A program made the position numbers and the translations under genes. A DNA stretch of 64,000 bases from Anaerolineaceae bacterium (GTDB lineage: Bacteria > Chloroflexota > Anaerolineae > Anaerolineales > Anaerolineaceae). Below the pieces are notes generated by a model. It searched no databases, was not told the DNA's origin, and worked only from the letters and a program-made list of their open reading frames with translations. The stretch is taken from the NCBI GenBank assembly GCA_016841445.1, contig JAENZD010000003.1, forward strand, positions 251,969-315,968. Direction: 5' to 3'. Of this stretch, positions 36,632 to 44,088 are shown one piece after another (within the stretch, counting starts at the first letter, position 1; every line of letters begins with the position of its first letter).

Positions 36632-38533
36632 ATGTCGATATGCCTTGAGAACATCAGTAAACATTACGGATACCAGGTCGTGGTTAAAAATCTGAGCCTC
36701 GAAGTCCAGGATGGCGAATTTTTCGTTCTTTTAGGCGCAAGCGGGAGCGGAAAAACAACAGTGCTCAATATCATTGCCGGCCTGGTGCAGCCGGATAGGG
36801 GAGAGGTCATGCTCCATGGGCGGAATGTGACCCATTTACCACCGCAGAAGCGGAATATTGGATTTGTTTTCCAGAATTATGCATTATTCCAGTATATGAC
36901 GGTTGCTGAAAATATTGAATTTGGCCTGCAGGTCCGGAAAGTGGCCAAAGAAAATCGGGAGAAAAAGAGAGATGAATTGCTGGATATGGTCGGCCTGGTC
37001 GGCATGGGGAACCGAATGCCAAACCAGCTCTCAGGCGGACAGCAGCAGCGGGTGGCGTTAGCGCGTGCATTAGCGCTTGAACCAGATGTCCTTCTTTTGG
37101 ACGAACCATTGGGAGCTCTGGATGCAAAGATCCGAGTGGAATTAAGACGCACACTAAAAAATATCCAGCAAAAATCAGGTGTAACCGCGATTTTAGTGAC
37201 CCACGACCAGGAAGAGGCTTTTAATTTAGGTGACCGGATTGGGGTCATGAATTTTGGCCGGTTGATCGAAGTAGGTACGCCGCAAGCCCTGTACCAATAC
37301 CCCAAAACGGAATATGTCGCTTCGTTTTTAGGTTCAGCCAATTTGTGGTTGGGGAGTATTGTTGGCAATCAGGTTCATTTCGGGACGCATGCATTACCGC
37401 TCCCCGAAGATGCTATTCAACTCAGTTCCAACAGCAGGGCGCAGATCCTTTTCCGGCCAGAAGATGTCGCTTTGGGAAAATCTATTGATGACCTTGGCTG
37501 TATCCCCTTAGGAGAAGGAAAAGTCATAGAGAAGGGCTTCAGCGGTGCTGCAGAACGGCTTTGTGTTGAAATCCCGGCAATACAGGGTGTCCGGGCGATA
37601 TCCCCAACAGTCCCGTATGGTAACCCTGATTTCTTGTTGGATGTCAACCGTTCACCTGAGCAAAGTACAAATACCCCTTTGATCCCGGGAAATAACGCAT
37701 GGGTCGGGATCAGACGTCTGCATGTTATTTCACATCCCGGTCTAAAATTTTTGATTGTCACAGATTCATCCCTGCGCAGTCAATCTGCGGTCTCATTAGG
37801 CGGGTATATGGCCAGGATGTCCCATGCCCGGGTGCTGCTCTTAGGTGTGGGTCAGGACAAAGTTAAGTTAGAGGAGCACTTGATTGATGCCAGGAAACTA
37901 TTAGGCAGCGGTATGGCATCCCTGCAGGTGAAATCTTCCCCAAATGACTTAACTGGTGCTATCACGAACGCGGTTGAAATGCAGCCATTTGATTTGGTGA
38001 TTCTAGGGTGGCGACCCACAGCAGGTTTTGACCAGCCAGATCAGATTTTGCAAACAGGAGAACATCACTTGCTCCTGGCAGCAAAACCGGTTGCAAAGCT
38101 CAGCAAGGCATTGATCTGTTTAGCCAGCGGGGAGCCCGGGAAAGATAATGTGATTTTCGCAGGTCGACTTCTCCGGCATTTGGGGGCAGAGGCAACCTTG
38201 TTGACTGTTGTACCGCCTGCACAAGATGAAGATGAATCCCATGAAAGGATTGATCGGTTCCTGGCAGGTGGCCAAAACAGCCTGTCACGTTTTGGTGTGC
38301 CCTCTGTGGTCAAGATTAAAAAGGGTGAGTTGGTTGATGCTGTAAGGGAGGAAATGAGCAGTGGCGATTACGACCTGGTCGTTCTTGGTGCACCTCTTCC
38401 TACTTCCACGAGAAAAACCAGCATGACAGGTGCAATTCGTGATGTCCTTTCGAATGTTGAGAATTGTTCATTTTTAATCATCCGCTCCCATCAATACCAG
38501 CGGCTTCAAACTCGTTATTGGAGGAATCCATGA
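36632..38533 (+). CDS. cysA: sulfate/thiosulfate ABC ATPase fused to two universal-stress-protein-like domains
   Basis: 633 residues, far longer than usual CysA (about 350). Residues 1-235 are the ATPase with Walker A GASGSGKTT, signature [15 protein letters not shown], Walker B LLLDEPLGALD and H-loop VTHDQEE; about 240-365 is a TOBE-type regulatory segment (RAQILFRPEDVAL). From about 372 a first USP-like Rossmann domain begins (FLIVTDSSLRSQSAV), and a second at about 487 (KALICLASGEPGKDN to FLIIRS). The canonical USP GxxGx9G(S/T) ATP motif is not clearly kept. The tail may sense nucleotide state. It leads the ABC operon, overlapping the binding-protein gene by ATGA. CTGGAG precedes the ATG. 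Confidence 0.88.
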   Translation: MSICLENISKHYGYQVVVKNLSLEVQDGEFFVLLGASGSGKTTVLNIIAGLVQPDRGEVMLHGRNVTHLPPQKRNIGFVFQNYALFQYMTVAENIEFGLQVRKVAKENREKKRDELLDMVGLVGMGNRMPNQLSGGQQQRVALARALALEPDVLLLDEPLGALDAKIRVELRRTLKNIQQKSGVTAILVTHDQEEAFNLGDRIGVMNFGRLIEVGTPQALYQYPKTEYVASFLGSANLWLGSIVGNQVHFGTHALPLPEDAIQLSSNSRAQILFRPEDVALGKSIDDLGCIPLGEGKVIEKGFSGAAERLCVEIPAIQGVRAISPTVPYGNPDFLLDVNRSPEQSTNTPLIPGNNAWVGIRRLHVISHPGLKFLIVTDSSLRSQSAVSLGGYMARMSHARVLLLGVGQDKVKLEEHLIDARKLLGSGMASLQVKSSPNDLTGAITNAVEMQPFDLVILGWRPTAGFDQPDQILQTGEHHLLLAAKPVAKLSKALICLASGEPGKDNVIFAGRLLRHLGAEATLLTVVPPAQDEDESHERIDRFLAGGQNSLSRFGVPSVVKIKKGELVDAVREEMSSGDYDLVVLGAPLPTSTRKTSMTGAIRDVLSNVENCSFLIIRSHQYQRLQTRYWRNP

Positions 38534-39573
38534 AAAACAATAAAAAACTGATCTCAATGTGTTTGATGATCCTATTCCTGCTTGTCTCCTGCAGCGGGGG
38601 GTCTCAAAACAACTCGGCCAATGAAGTAAAGTTGATCCTGGGTGCGTACACAACCCCCAGAGAAGCTTACAGCCAGATCATCCCGCTGTTTCAAGCCTTT
38701 TGGTTGGAAGAAACTGGTCAAAGGGTTGTCGTCGAGGAGTCGTACCTTGGGTCTGGCGCGCAATCACGAGCAGTGATCAATGGATTTGAGGCAGATGTGG
38801 TTGCACTCTCCCTGGAAGCAGACGTGAACCGGATCCAGGATGCAGGGCTGATCAGCCATGATTGGAAACTGGGGGAGGAGAAGGGAATCATTACGACATC
38901 CGTTGTTGCGTTTGCAGTTCGAGAAGGGAACCCCCTGGCCATAGAAGACTGGAATGACCTTCTCCAACCCGGCTTGGAAATCCTAACGCCCAATCCCAGT
39001 ACAAGCGGGGGGGCGATGTGGAACGTTTTGGCATTATACGGTGCAGCCTTAAGAGGGAAAATTGATGGTGTACCTGGAGACGATGCGGATGCAGCCCAGG
39101 ACTTCTTAAAAGATGTTTTAACAAACGTGAGTGTGATGGACAAAGCTGCTCGAGACAGCATCATCAATTTTGAGAATGGGATTGGTGACCTTGCGATTAC
39201 CTATGAGAATGAAGTACTTGTCGGCAGGCAATCCGGGCAAACTTATGAACTTGTGATCCCTTCCTCGACCATATTGATTGAAAATCCCGTCGCGATCGTC
39301 GATACAAGTGTGGATAAACACGGTAATCGGGCGGTTGCTGAGGCATTTGTCGAATTCCTCTATTCGGAACAGGCTCAGGAGATTTTTGCCCAGCACGGCC
39401 TGCGCGTTGTGAATGACACAGTTGCTGAGGCATCTAAATCACAATACCCGGATGTCCCGGACTTGTTTACCGTCGATTACTTTGGCGGATGGGATGTGAT
39501 CATGACTGACATCTTTGGAGAATCAGGCATCTTTACCCAGGCGATCCTGGATGTGCAGGGGGGAAGCCAGTGA
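38530..39573 (+). CDS. sulfate/thiosulfate-type substrate-binding lipoprotein
   Basis: About 347 residues from ATG 38530 (GGAGGAATCC upstream; it overlaps the ATPase stop by ATGA). The lipobox is LLVS-C21. The fold matches Sbp/CysP: LGAYTTPREAY, GSGAQSRAVINGFEADVVALSLE, AFAVREGNPLAIEDWNDLL and TPNPSTSGGAMWN, the loops that dehydrate and hold the oxyanion. Some residues of canonical Sbp (HGGSGKQ, KTSGGARW) are changed to YLGSGAQ and STSGGAMW, so ligand preference could differ from sulfate. Confidence 0.85.
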   Translation: MKNNKKLISMCLMILFLLVSCSGGSQNNSANEVKLILGAYTTPREAYSQIIPLFQAFWLEETGQRVVVEESYLGSGAQSRAVINGFEADVVALSLEADVNRIQDAGLISHDWKLGEEKGIITTSVVAFAVREGNPLAIEDWNDLLQPGLEILTPNPSTSGGAMWNVLALYGAALRGKIDGVPGDDADAAQDFLKDVLTNVSVMDKAARDSIINFENGIGDLAITYENEVLVGRQSGQTYELVIPSSTILIENPVAIVDTSVDKHGNRAVAEAFVEFLYSEQAQEIFAQHGLRVVNDTVAEASKSQYPDVPDLFTVDYFGGWDVIMTDIFGESGIFTQAILDVQGGSQ

Positions 39574-40409
39574 TGGATATTCCGTTATCCGGAACTTTTC
39601 AAAAGAGAAAACTGCCTCACCTCGCCATGCGAAGTGCGGGGTTGACCTATATCATTTTGATGATCGTGGTTCCGTTAATTGTGATCCTCCAGGACGGATT
39701 CCGGGAGGGTGTATCGGAATTGATACGCCAAATATCACTGCCCATTGCGAAACATGCCATTGTACTGACCCTGTGGACTTCAGCATTGATGACCCTGATC
39801 AATGCCGTGATGGGACTTATCACAACCTATGTGATCGTCCGATTTTCCTTTCCTGGAAAGCGACTATTGAATGCTTTGATCGATTTACCTTTGGCTATCC
39901 CAACCCTTGTGACCGGGGTTATGCTGGTGATGCTGTACGGTCCACAAGAAGCGATAGGCGGGTTTCTCTCACAAAAAATTAGTTTGGATATTATTTTTGC
40001 TCCTCCAGGGATCGTCATTTCCCTGCTATTCATATCCTTTCCTTTTGTTGTCAGAAATATTCAGCCTGTACTTCAGGAACTGGACCTTACCCAGGAAGAT
40101 GCTGCCGCCACGTTAGGCGCAAGTCCCTGGAAAATTTTCTGGAAAGTGGTTTTCCCGAGTCTGTTTTTGCCGCTGCTCAGTGGGTCGCTTCTCAGTTTTT
40201 CCCGCGCTGTGGGCGAGTTCGGTGCTGTTGTCATTGTGGCGGGGAATATTCCTTTGAAGACTCAGACCGCAGCAGTTTACGTATTGGGTGCGGTTGAATC
40301 CGAGAACCGTTTAGGTGCCAGTGCAGTCTCAATTCTTTTGGTTGCGATTGCGCTGCTGGTGTTATTTATTGCCAACAAACTGCATCAACGCTGGGGTGTA
40401 AAACAGTGA
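39573..40409 (+). CDS. cysT: sulfate ABC transporter permease CysT-like
   Basis: 278 residues with six membrane segments. The EAA loop is EDAAATLGASPWKIFWKVVFPSL. The sequence runs like CysT/CysU, with IDLPLAIPTLVTGVMLVMLYGP. The start codon is ATG 39573 (TGATG overlap) or GTG 39570. It pairs with the next permease to form a heterodimeric channel. Confidence 0.9.
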   Translation: MDIPLSGTFQKRKLPHLAMRSAGLTYIILMIVVPLIVILQDGFREGVSELIRQISLPIAKHAIVLTLWTSALMTLINAVMGLITTYVIVRFSFPGKRLLNALIDLPLAIPTLVTGVMLVMLYGPQEAIGGFLSQKISLDIIFAPPGIVISLLFISFPFVVRNIQPVLQELDLTQEDAAATLGASPWKIFWKVVFPSLFLPLLSGSLLSFSRAVGEFGAVVIVAGNIPLKTQTAAVYVLGAVESENRLGASAVSILLVAIALLVLFIANKLHQRWGVKQ

Positions 40410-41221
40410 AAAACAGGAAGCTGGGATTGGGTGCCTGGCTGTTGATCGGGCTGGTCATCCTATATATGGGCTTTTTGTTGATTGCCCCGATAACGGCATT
40501 GATCAAAGGTGCTTTTGAAGATGGGATTAACCCTGTACTTGGAAGCATACGGTCAGAAGCATTCCTAAAATCATTGCTTTTGTCCGTTGAGATCGCAGTT
40601 CTCGTTGTTGGCGTGCAGACTATTTTTGGAACGCTGACAGCCTGGGTGATTGTACGCCATGATTTCAGGGGAAAAGGAATTCTGAATAACGTGATCGACA
40701 TTCCCTTTGCGATCTCTCCAGTCGTCGTGGGCTATATGTTATTGCTCCTGTTTGGGCGGAATGGCTTTCTTAGCCCTGTTTTAGAGGCACTCAATGTTAA
40801 GGTTGCTTTTGCTGTCCCGGGGATGTGCCTGGCGACGCTGTTTGTCTGCCTGCCTTTCATGATTAGAGAGATGATTCCGGTCATCAAAGGACTTGACCGG
40901 CAGCAGGAGTTAGCTGCTGCTACCCTCGGTGCAAATGCATGGGTCAATTTCTGGCAGATCATTTTTCCCCAATTAAAGAGCGCATTGATCTATGGGATGA
41001 CCCTGACATTAGCGAGGGCATTGGGAGAGTTTGGCGCGGTCTTGATCATTGGCGGAGGTATCCAGGGCAGGACTGAAACTGCGACCCTGTACATTTTCCG
41101 GTGTTTGGAGGAACGGCAATTCGTTCAAGCCTACACGATGTCGATCATCCTGGGTTTGTTTTCTGTCCTTATCGTTGTTCTGGCGGATCGGATCAAGCAC
41201 AAGGTCAAATTCGCCGATTAA
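40406..41221 (+). CDS. cysW: sulfate ABC transporter permease CysW-like
   Basis: 271 residues with six membrane segments and the EAA loop QELAAATLGANAWVNFWQIIFP. The GTG start overlaps the previous stop as GTGA. A VIDIPFAISPVVVGYMLLLLFG segment is typical of CysW. It is the last gene of the cysA-binding protein-cysT-cysW unit. No sulfate reduction genes are nearby. Confidence 0.9.
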   Translation: MKNRKLGLGAWLLIGLVILYMGFLLIAPITALIKGAFEDGINPVLGSIRSEAFLKSLLLSVEIAVLVVGVQTIFGTLTAWVIVRHDFRGKGILNNVIDIPFAISPVVVGYMLLLLFGRNGFLSPVLEALNVKVAFAVPGMCLATLFVCLPFMIREMIPVIKGLDRQQELAAATLGANAWVNFWQIIFPQLKSALIYGMTLTLARALGEFGAVLIIGGGIQGRTETATLYIFRCLEERQFVQAYTMSIILGLFSVLIVVLADRIKHKVKFAD

Positions 41222-41578
41222 AGTAGTCATAGTGGCACTTGTGATGTGCGTTCAAGGATAAATACGAAGATAATAAACAATAAGATTAATAATTAGAGTC
41301 GTTTGGAAATTGCGACTATTAATTTAAATTTAGTTCTTTTTAATCTCCTTCTCATTTGGATCGTCTATCATCAGTGTAGGTGCTAAATGCCTGCTGTTTT
41401 CCCGGGAAAATCACCTCTTGAATGCGGTGGGAGAAAATTGCCATTTGGAAATTAGCAAAAATTTAGTTCGTTCGTTGTTTTGTTCTGGAAGACATATTTA
41501 CTGGCTGGTGGGCGGGCGTACGAAAATCGATACGGCAACCCAGCCAAAAAAACACAAAAAAGATTATTGGAGGTAACC
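41222..41578. other. 357-bp intergenic region without a gene
   Basis: It holds a short direct duplication: TTTGGAAATT followed by AAATTTAGTTC at 41302-41336 and again at 41444-41469. Near the end GGCTGG...CCAGCC (about 41501-41548) can form a hairpin just before the AGGTAACC ribosome site of the next gene. I see no riboswitch consensus, no ORF and no terminator for cysW. Confidence 0.4.
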
Positions 41579-42412
41579 ATGAAAAAACTAATGACGATTG
41601 TTATCACTGGCGCAGTAATTATTGGTATGACCGCGGTAGGGACGGTGTTCGCTAAGTCAAACCCGGGCACACCACTTGCATTGTTGGAGGAGACAGAAGA
41701 ACCTGTTGAAACCGAAGTGCCAGAAGAAGATCCCATCGATCCAGAGTTAGTCTGCTTGGGTGAGATGGAACATCCCGAGCTTGTTGAACTTGCGGCTTTA
41801 TACGAAGTAACCTACGAAGAATTAGTTGTCTATTTCTGCGGTGGTGTTGAAGTTGTTGATATTCAGTTGGCCCTGGAGACGGCTGCTCACGAAGGTATTG
41901 AGTTGACGTATGTTGATGTCCTTGAGCTGCGATTTTTTGAGGGTGAAGTTGTTTTGACCTGGGAAGAAATCTGGGCGCTCCTTGAAATCGAGGATATGGA
42001 AGTTCCGGAAGAAGAAGAGGAAGAAGAGGAAGAGGGAGCAGTCTGTAGCGGCACAATGGTCCATCCTGTGCTGACAAGCTTGGCTGAAGAATATTTGGTT
42101 GATTACCAGACTCTTTTAGATTATTTCTGCCAGGGATTTGGCGTGGGTGAGATCAAACTAGCTCTTCAAACGGCCGGTAAGGAAAATGTAGTTTTGACAT
42201 ACGAAGAACTTTTGGCACTGCGCTCCAAAGACGGCGAAGATGAGATGGGTTGGGGACAGATTTGGCAGGAATTGGGATTGATCGGCAAGAATAAACAGAA
42301 TACTGAAGAGAATCAAGAAATGGAAACCCTGGAATACAAAAAGAATAATAAACCTGCAGTACCTCCAGGACAGGCTAAAGAAAAGCCAAATAAAAAGGAT
42401 AAAGATAATTAA
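41579..42412 (+). CDS. secreted protein with two copies of an FCxG / GWGxIW domain; function unknown
   Basis: 277 residues from ATG 41579 (GGAGGTAACC upstream; the track start is 33 codons too far up). A signal peptide (about 1-22) is followed by a duplicated about 75-residue domain: each copy has C-x-G/E-x-M-x-HP, an alpha-helical (Y)xELxxYFCxG, xIxLALxTA, LTYxxxLxLR and ends with an (I/W)W segment; the second ends MGWGQIWQELG. An acidic stretch (nine Glu) links them, and the tail is Lys/Pro-rich. The paired Cys in each copy may form a disulfide. I recall similar repeats in Anaerolineae proteins but no known function. Confidence 0.7.
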   Translation: MKKLMTIVITGAVIIGMTAVGTVFAKSNPGTPLALLEETEEPVETEVPEEDPIDPELVCLGEMEHPELVELAALYEVTYEELVVYFCGGVEVVDIQLALETAAHEGIELTYVDVLELRFFEGEVVLTWEEIWALLEIEDMEVPEEEEEEEEEGAVCSGTMVHPVLTSLAEEYLVDYQTLLDYFCQGFGVGEIKLALQTAGKENVVLTYEELLALRSKDGEDEMGWGQIWQELGLIGKNKQNTEENQEMETLEYKKNNKPAVPPGQAKEKPNKKDKDN

Positions 42413-42439
42413 TCCTGGTTAGTTAAAAAATAGTTCAAG

Positions 42440-42471
42440 AAGTCCGTTCCTTTTTGGGAGCGGACTTTTTT
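42440..42471 (+). terminator. rho-independent terminator after the FCxG protein gene
   Basis: AAGTCCG and CGGACTT enclose an inner TCC/GGGA pairing and are followed by six T. Confidence 0.85.
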
Positions 42472-42535
42472 GCTGCCTTTTCACATTTTGTATCAAATAC
42501 AGTAGGAAATTTTAAGGTTTCTCAAAAAAATATCT

Positions 42536-42619
42536 TTGTTAGGTTTATCTTAGTTTGATATAATAGGTCTGAAAACGATTTTCTACCGAGAATTAACGCG
42601 GCAATTAATCAAATTAAGA
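42536..42619 (+). promoter_or_regulatory. promoter of the LamG-like lipoprotein gene embedded in a long imperfect inverted repeat
   Basis: TTGTTA (42536) and TATAAT (42559) are 17 bp apart. The segment TCTTAGTTTGAT (42548-42559) is complementary to ATCAAATTAAGA (42608-42619) in 12 of 12 positions if one G-T pair is allowed, and the match extends by TAAT/ATTA across a bulge. It could be an operator or looping site; a ligand-sensing RNA is unlikely because one arm lies upstream of the expected start. Confidence 0.45.
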
Positions 42620-42648
42620 CACAATAATCTCCAAATGGAAGGTGAAGC

Positions 42649-43482
42649 ATGAGAAAAATTTATATTATGACCTTATCAGTGTTGATCATTTTTGTTGCAC
42701 TTATCAGTCTTGCTTGTTCGCTTACTGGGGGAAGTGATCCAACTGCAACACCGGTTCTGGAAACCGAAGAAGAAGAGGCTGTACGACGAGAACCAAGGGA
42801 AACTGAACCACCCGCGCCAGAACCAACTGCAACCCAGGAACCCATGCCCCCAGAAACTGAAGAACCTGAGGAAATAGAGGAAGTTGTTGAAACTGAAGAA
42901 GTGGTTGATGAACCACCAGCCTGGTTTACTGAAGAGTTCGATGGGGATATGGATAACTGGACTTATTTCTTGATGAGTGGCAGCGAGATGAACATGGATC
43001 TATATGCTGATGTTGATTCTTTGGTTTTTGATCTGCGCGGTGAAAATCAGTGGGTTTATGTTCTTTATGATCCGTACTTTTATTCTGATGTCGTCATTGA
43101 AGCATTCGCAGAAAATAAGGGAAAGAATACAAATAATGTCAGCCTGATCTGTAACTACACAGATGAATACGGGTGGTATGAGTTTAATATTACAAACGGT
43201 GGAATGTACGATATCCTCGTCTATGATGAAATTGACGGTGAATATCGAACGCTGACCAGTGGCGGTTCTGTTCATGTGAATACGGGGCGGAACACAAACA
43301 TTTACACAGCCGTTTGCATGGGTAACCAGCTTGCGCTTTATATTAACGGGTACCTTGAGAAGGAACATACAGATACGATCTATAATTTGAAGGAAGGTCA
43401 GGTCGGGATTTCTGTTTCCTCCTTTGATGTTTTGCCTATCCTCGTTGAGATCGAATACTTTGATATTAGCAGTGCTTATTAA
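42649..43482 (+). CDS. lipoprotein with Glu/Pro/Thr linker and a concanavalin-like (LamG/DUF1080-type) domain
   Basis: 277 residues. The lipobox is LISLA-C23. A low-complexity linker rich in E, P and T runs to about 88, then a beta-sandwich domain begins FTEEFDGDMDNWTYF and includes LYINGYLEKEH and GQVGISVSSF, the pattern of LamG-like carbohydrate or peptide-binding jellyrolls. It is surface attached; the ligand is unknown. GGAAGGTGA lies 5 nt before the ATG. It ends before a bidirectional terminator shared with the copper operon. Confidence 0.8.
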   Translation: MRKIYIMTLSVLIIFVALISLACSLTGGSDPTATPVLETEEEEAVRREPRETEPPAPEPTATQEPMPPETEEPEEIEEVVETEEVVDEPPAWFTEEFDGDMDNWTYFLMSGSEMNMDLYADVDSLVFDLRGENQWVYVLYDPYFYSDVVIEAFAENKGKNTNNVSLICNYTDEYGWYEFNITNGGMYDILVYDEIDGEYRTLTSGGSVHVNTGRNTNIYTAVCMGNQLALYINGYLEKEHTDTIYNLKEGQVGISVSSFDVLPILVEIEYFDISSAY

Positions 43483-43545
43483 AAACCTTCCATCTCAAAT
43501 CATGGATATTTGGGTGTAGGCCTTCGATCAGCCTGCACATGAAAT

Positions 43546-43582
43546 AAAAGCCCTTCCCATTGAATGTTTGGGAAGGGCTTTT
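43546..43582. terminator. bidirectional terminator between the LamG-like gene and the copper operon
   Basis: AAAAGCCCTTCCC and GGGAAGGGCTTTT form a 13-bp stem with an 11-nt loop, giving U-runs in both directions. Confidence 0.92.
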
Positions 43583-43601
43583 CATCGTTAATCTGATCTT
43601 A

Positions 43602-44060
43602 TTAAGGTTCTGTCGGGTAACCGGCTTCGATCCAGGCTTCATAGCCGCCCAGGATCGGATTGGCTCGTGAGAAACCTGCTTCGTACATTAGAAACGCCAC
43701 ACGGGCGCTTGTATTTTCAGCCGGTCAGGTGCAGTAAGTGACGTACCAGGCTTCGGGATCCAATTCGGCTAAGGATGAATCGATTTGATCAAGTGGAACA
43801 TTGATCGCACCTTCAGCATGGCCAGCCTGGAATTGGGTTACTGTTCGGGTGTCGACCAGGATTGCTTCTCCGCTGGTGAAAGCTTCATATGCTTCATCTA
43901 CTGTTACTCTTGGAATGTCATCCTGGGTGGCGTAATCACCTGGATTTTCAATATTTGCCCGGCGTAAGCTTTGGGCAAGGATCAAACCACCAATACTCAA
44001 TACGATGACTACAGCAAATAAAATGATCGGTAATATAGTTTTATTCTTTTTGCTTTTCAA
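43602..44060 (-). CDS. selenocysteine-containing rhodanese-like membrane-anchored protein (UGA read as Sec)
   Basis: 152 residues with Sec at 112. The track stops at the TGA (43725-43727), but the same frame continues for 40 codons to TAA at 43602 with clear rhodanese sequence: YCT-U-PAENTSARVA, then GGYEAWIEAGYP. The family normally has YCxCPxE here, so U replaces the second Cys of the CxC motif. A SECIS-like hairpin starts 14 nt after the TGA and the window encodes tRNA-Sec. Residues about 8-30 form a membrane anchor, so the single rhodanese domain (about 48-150) faces outside. TTG start with AAAGGA upstream. It lies 28 nt after copA. Role: sulfur or redox chemistry, possibly copper-related (inference). 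Confidence 0.9.
43692..43710 (-). promoter_or_regulatory. bacterial SECIS element (selenocysteine insertion hairpin)
   Basis: The mRNA after the UGA has 14 nt, then AAGCGCC paired with GGCGUUU (7 bp including one G-U) around loop CGUGU. Distance, stem length, 5-nt loop and a G at loop position 2 match bacterial SECIS rules for SelB binding. Confidence 0.85.
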
Positions 44061-44088
44061 GGTTTATCCTTTCTTTATGAGGGTTTAC

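Noticed and set aside
41480-41580. c-di-GMP-type riboswitch before the FCxG gene
   Set aside because: CGGCAACCCAGCC resembles part of a GEMM motif in reverse orientation, but the GNRA loop, receptor and the rest of the consensus are missing.
42548-42619. Purine-type riboswitch (TTCTACC and a long P1-like stem)
   Set aside because: The 5' arm lies within the promoter spacer, the loops needed for purine binding are absent, and the downstream gene is not purine-related.
43725-44060. Rhodanese gene treated as a 111-residue truncated protein or pseudogene
   Set aside because: The sequence after the TGA stays in frame, completes the domain and carries a SECIS-like hairpin; tRNA-Sec is present. 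Readthrough as selenocysteine explains it better.
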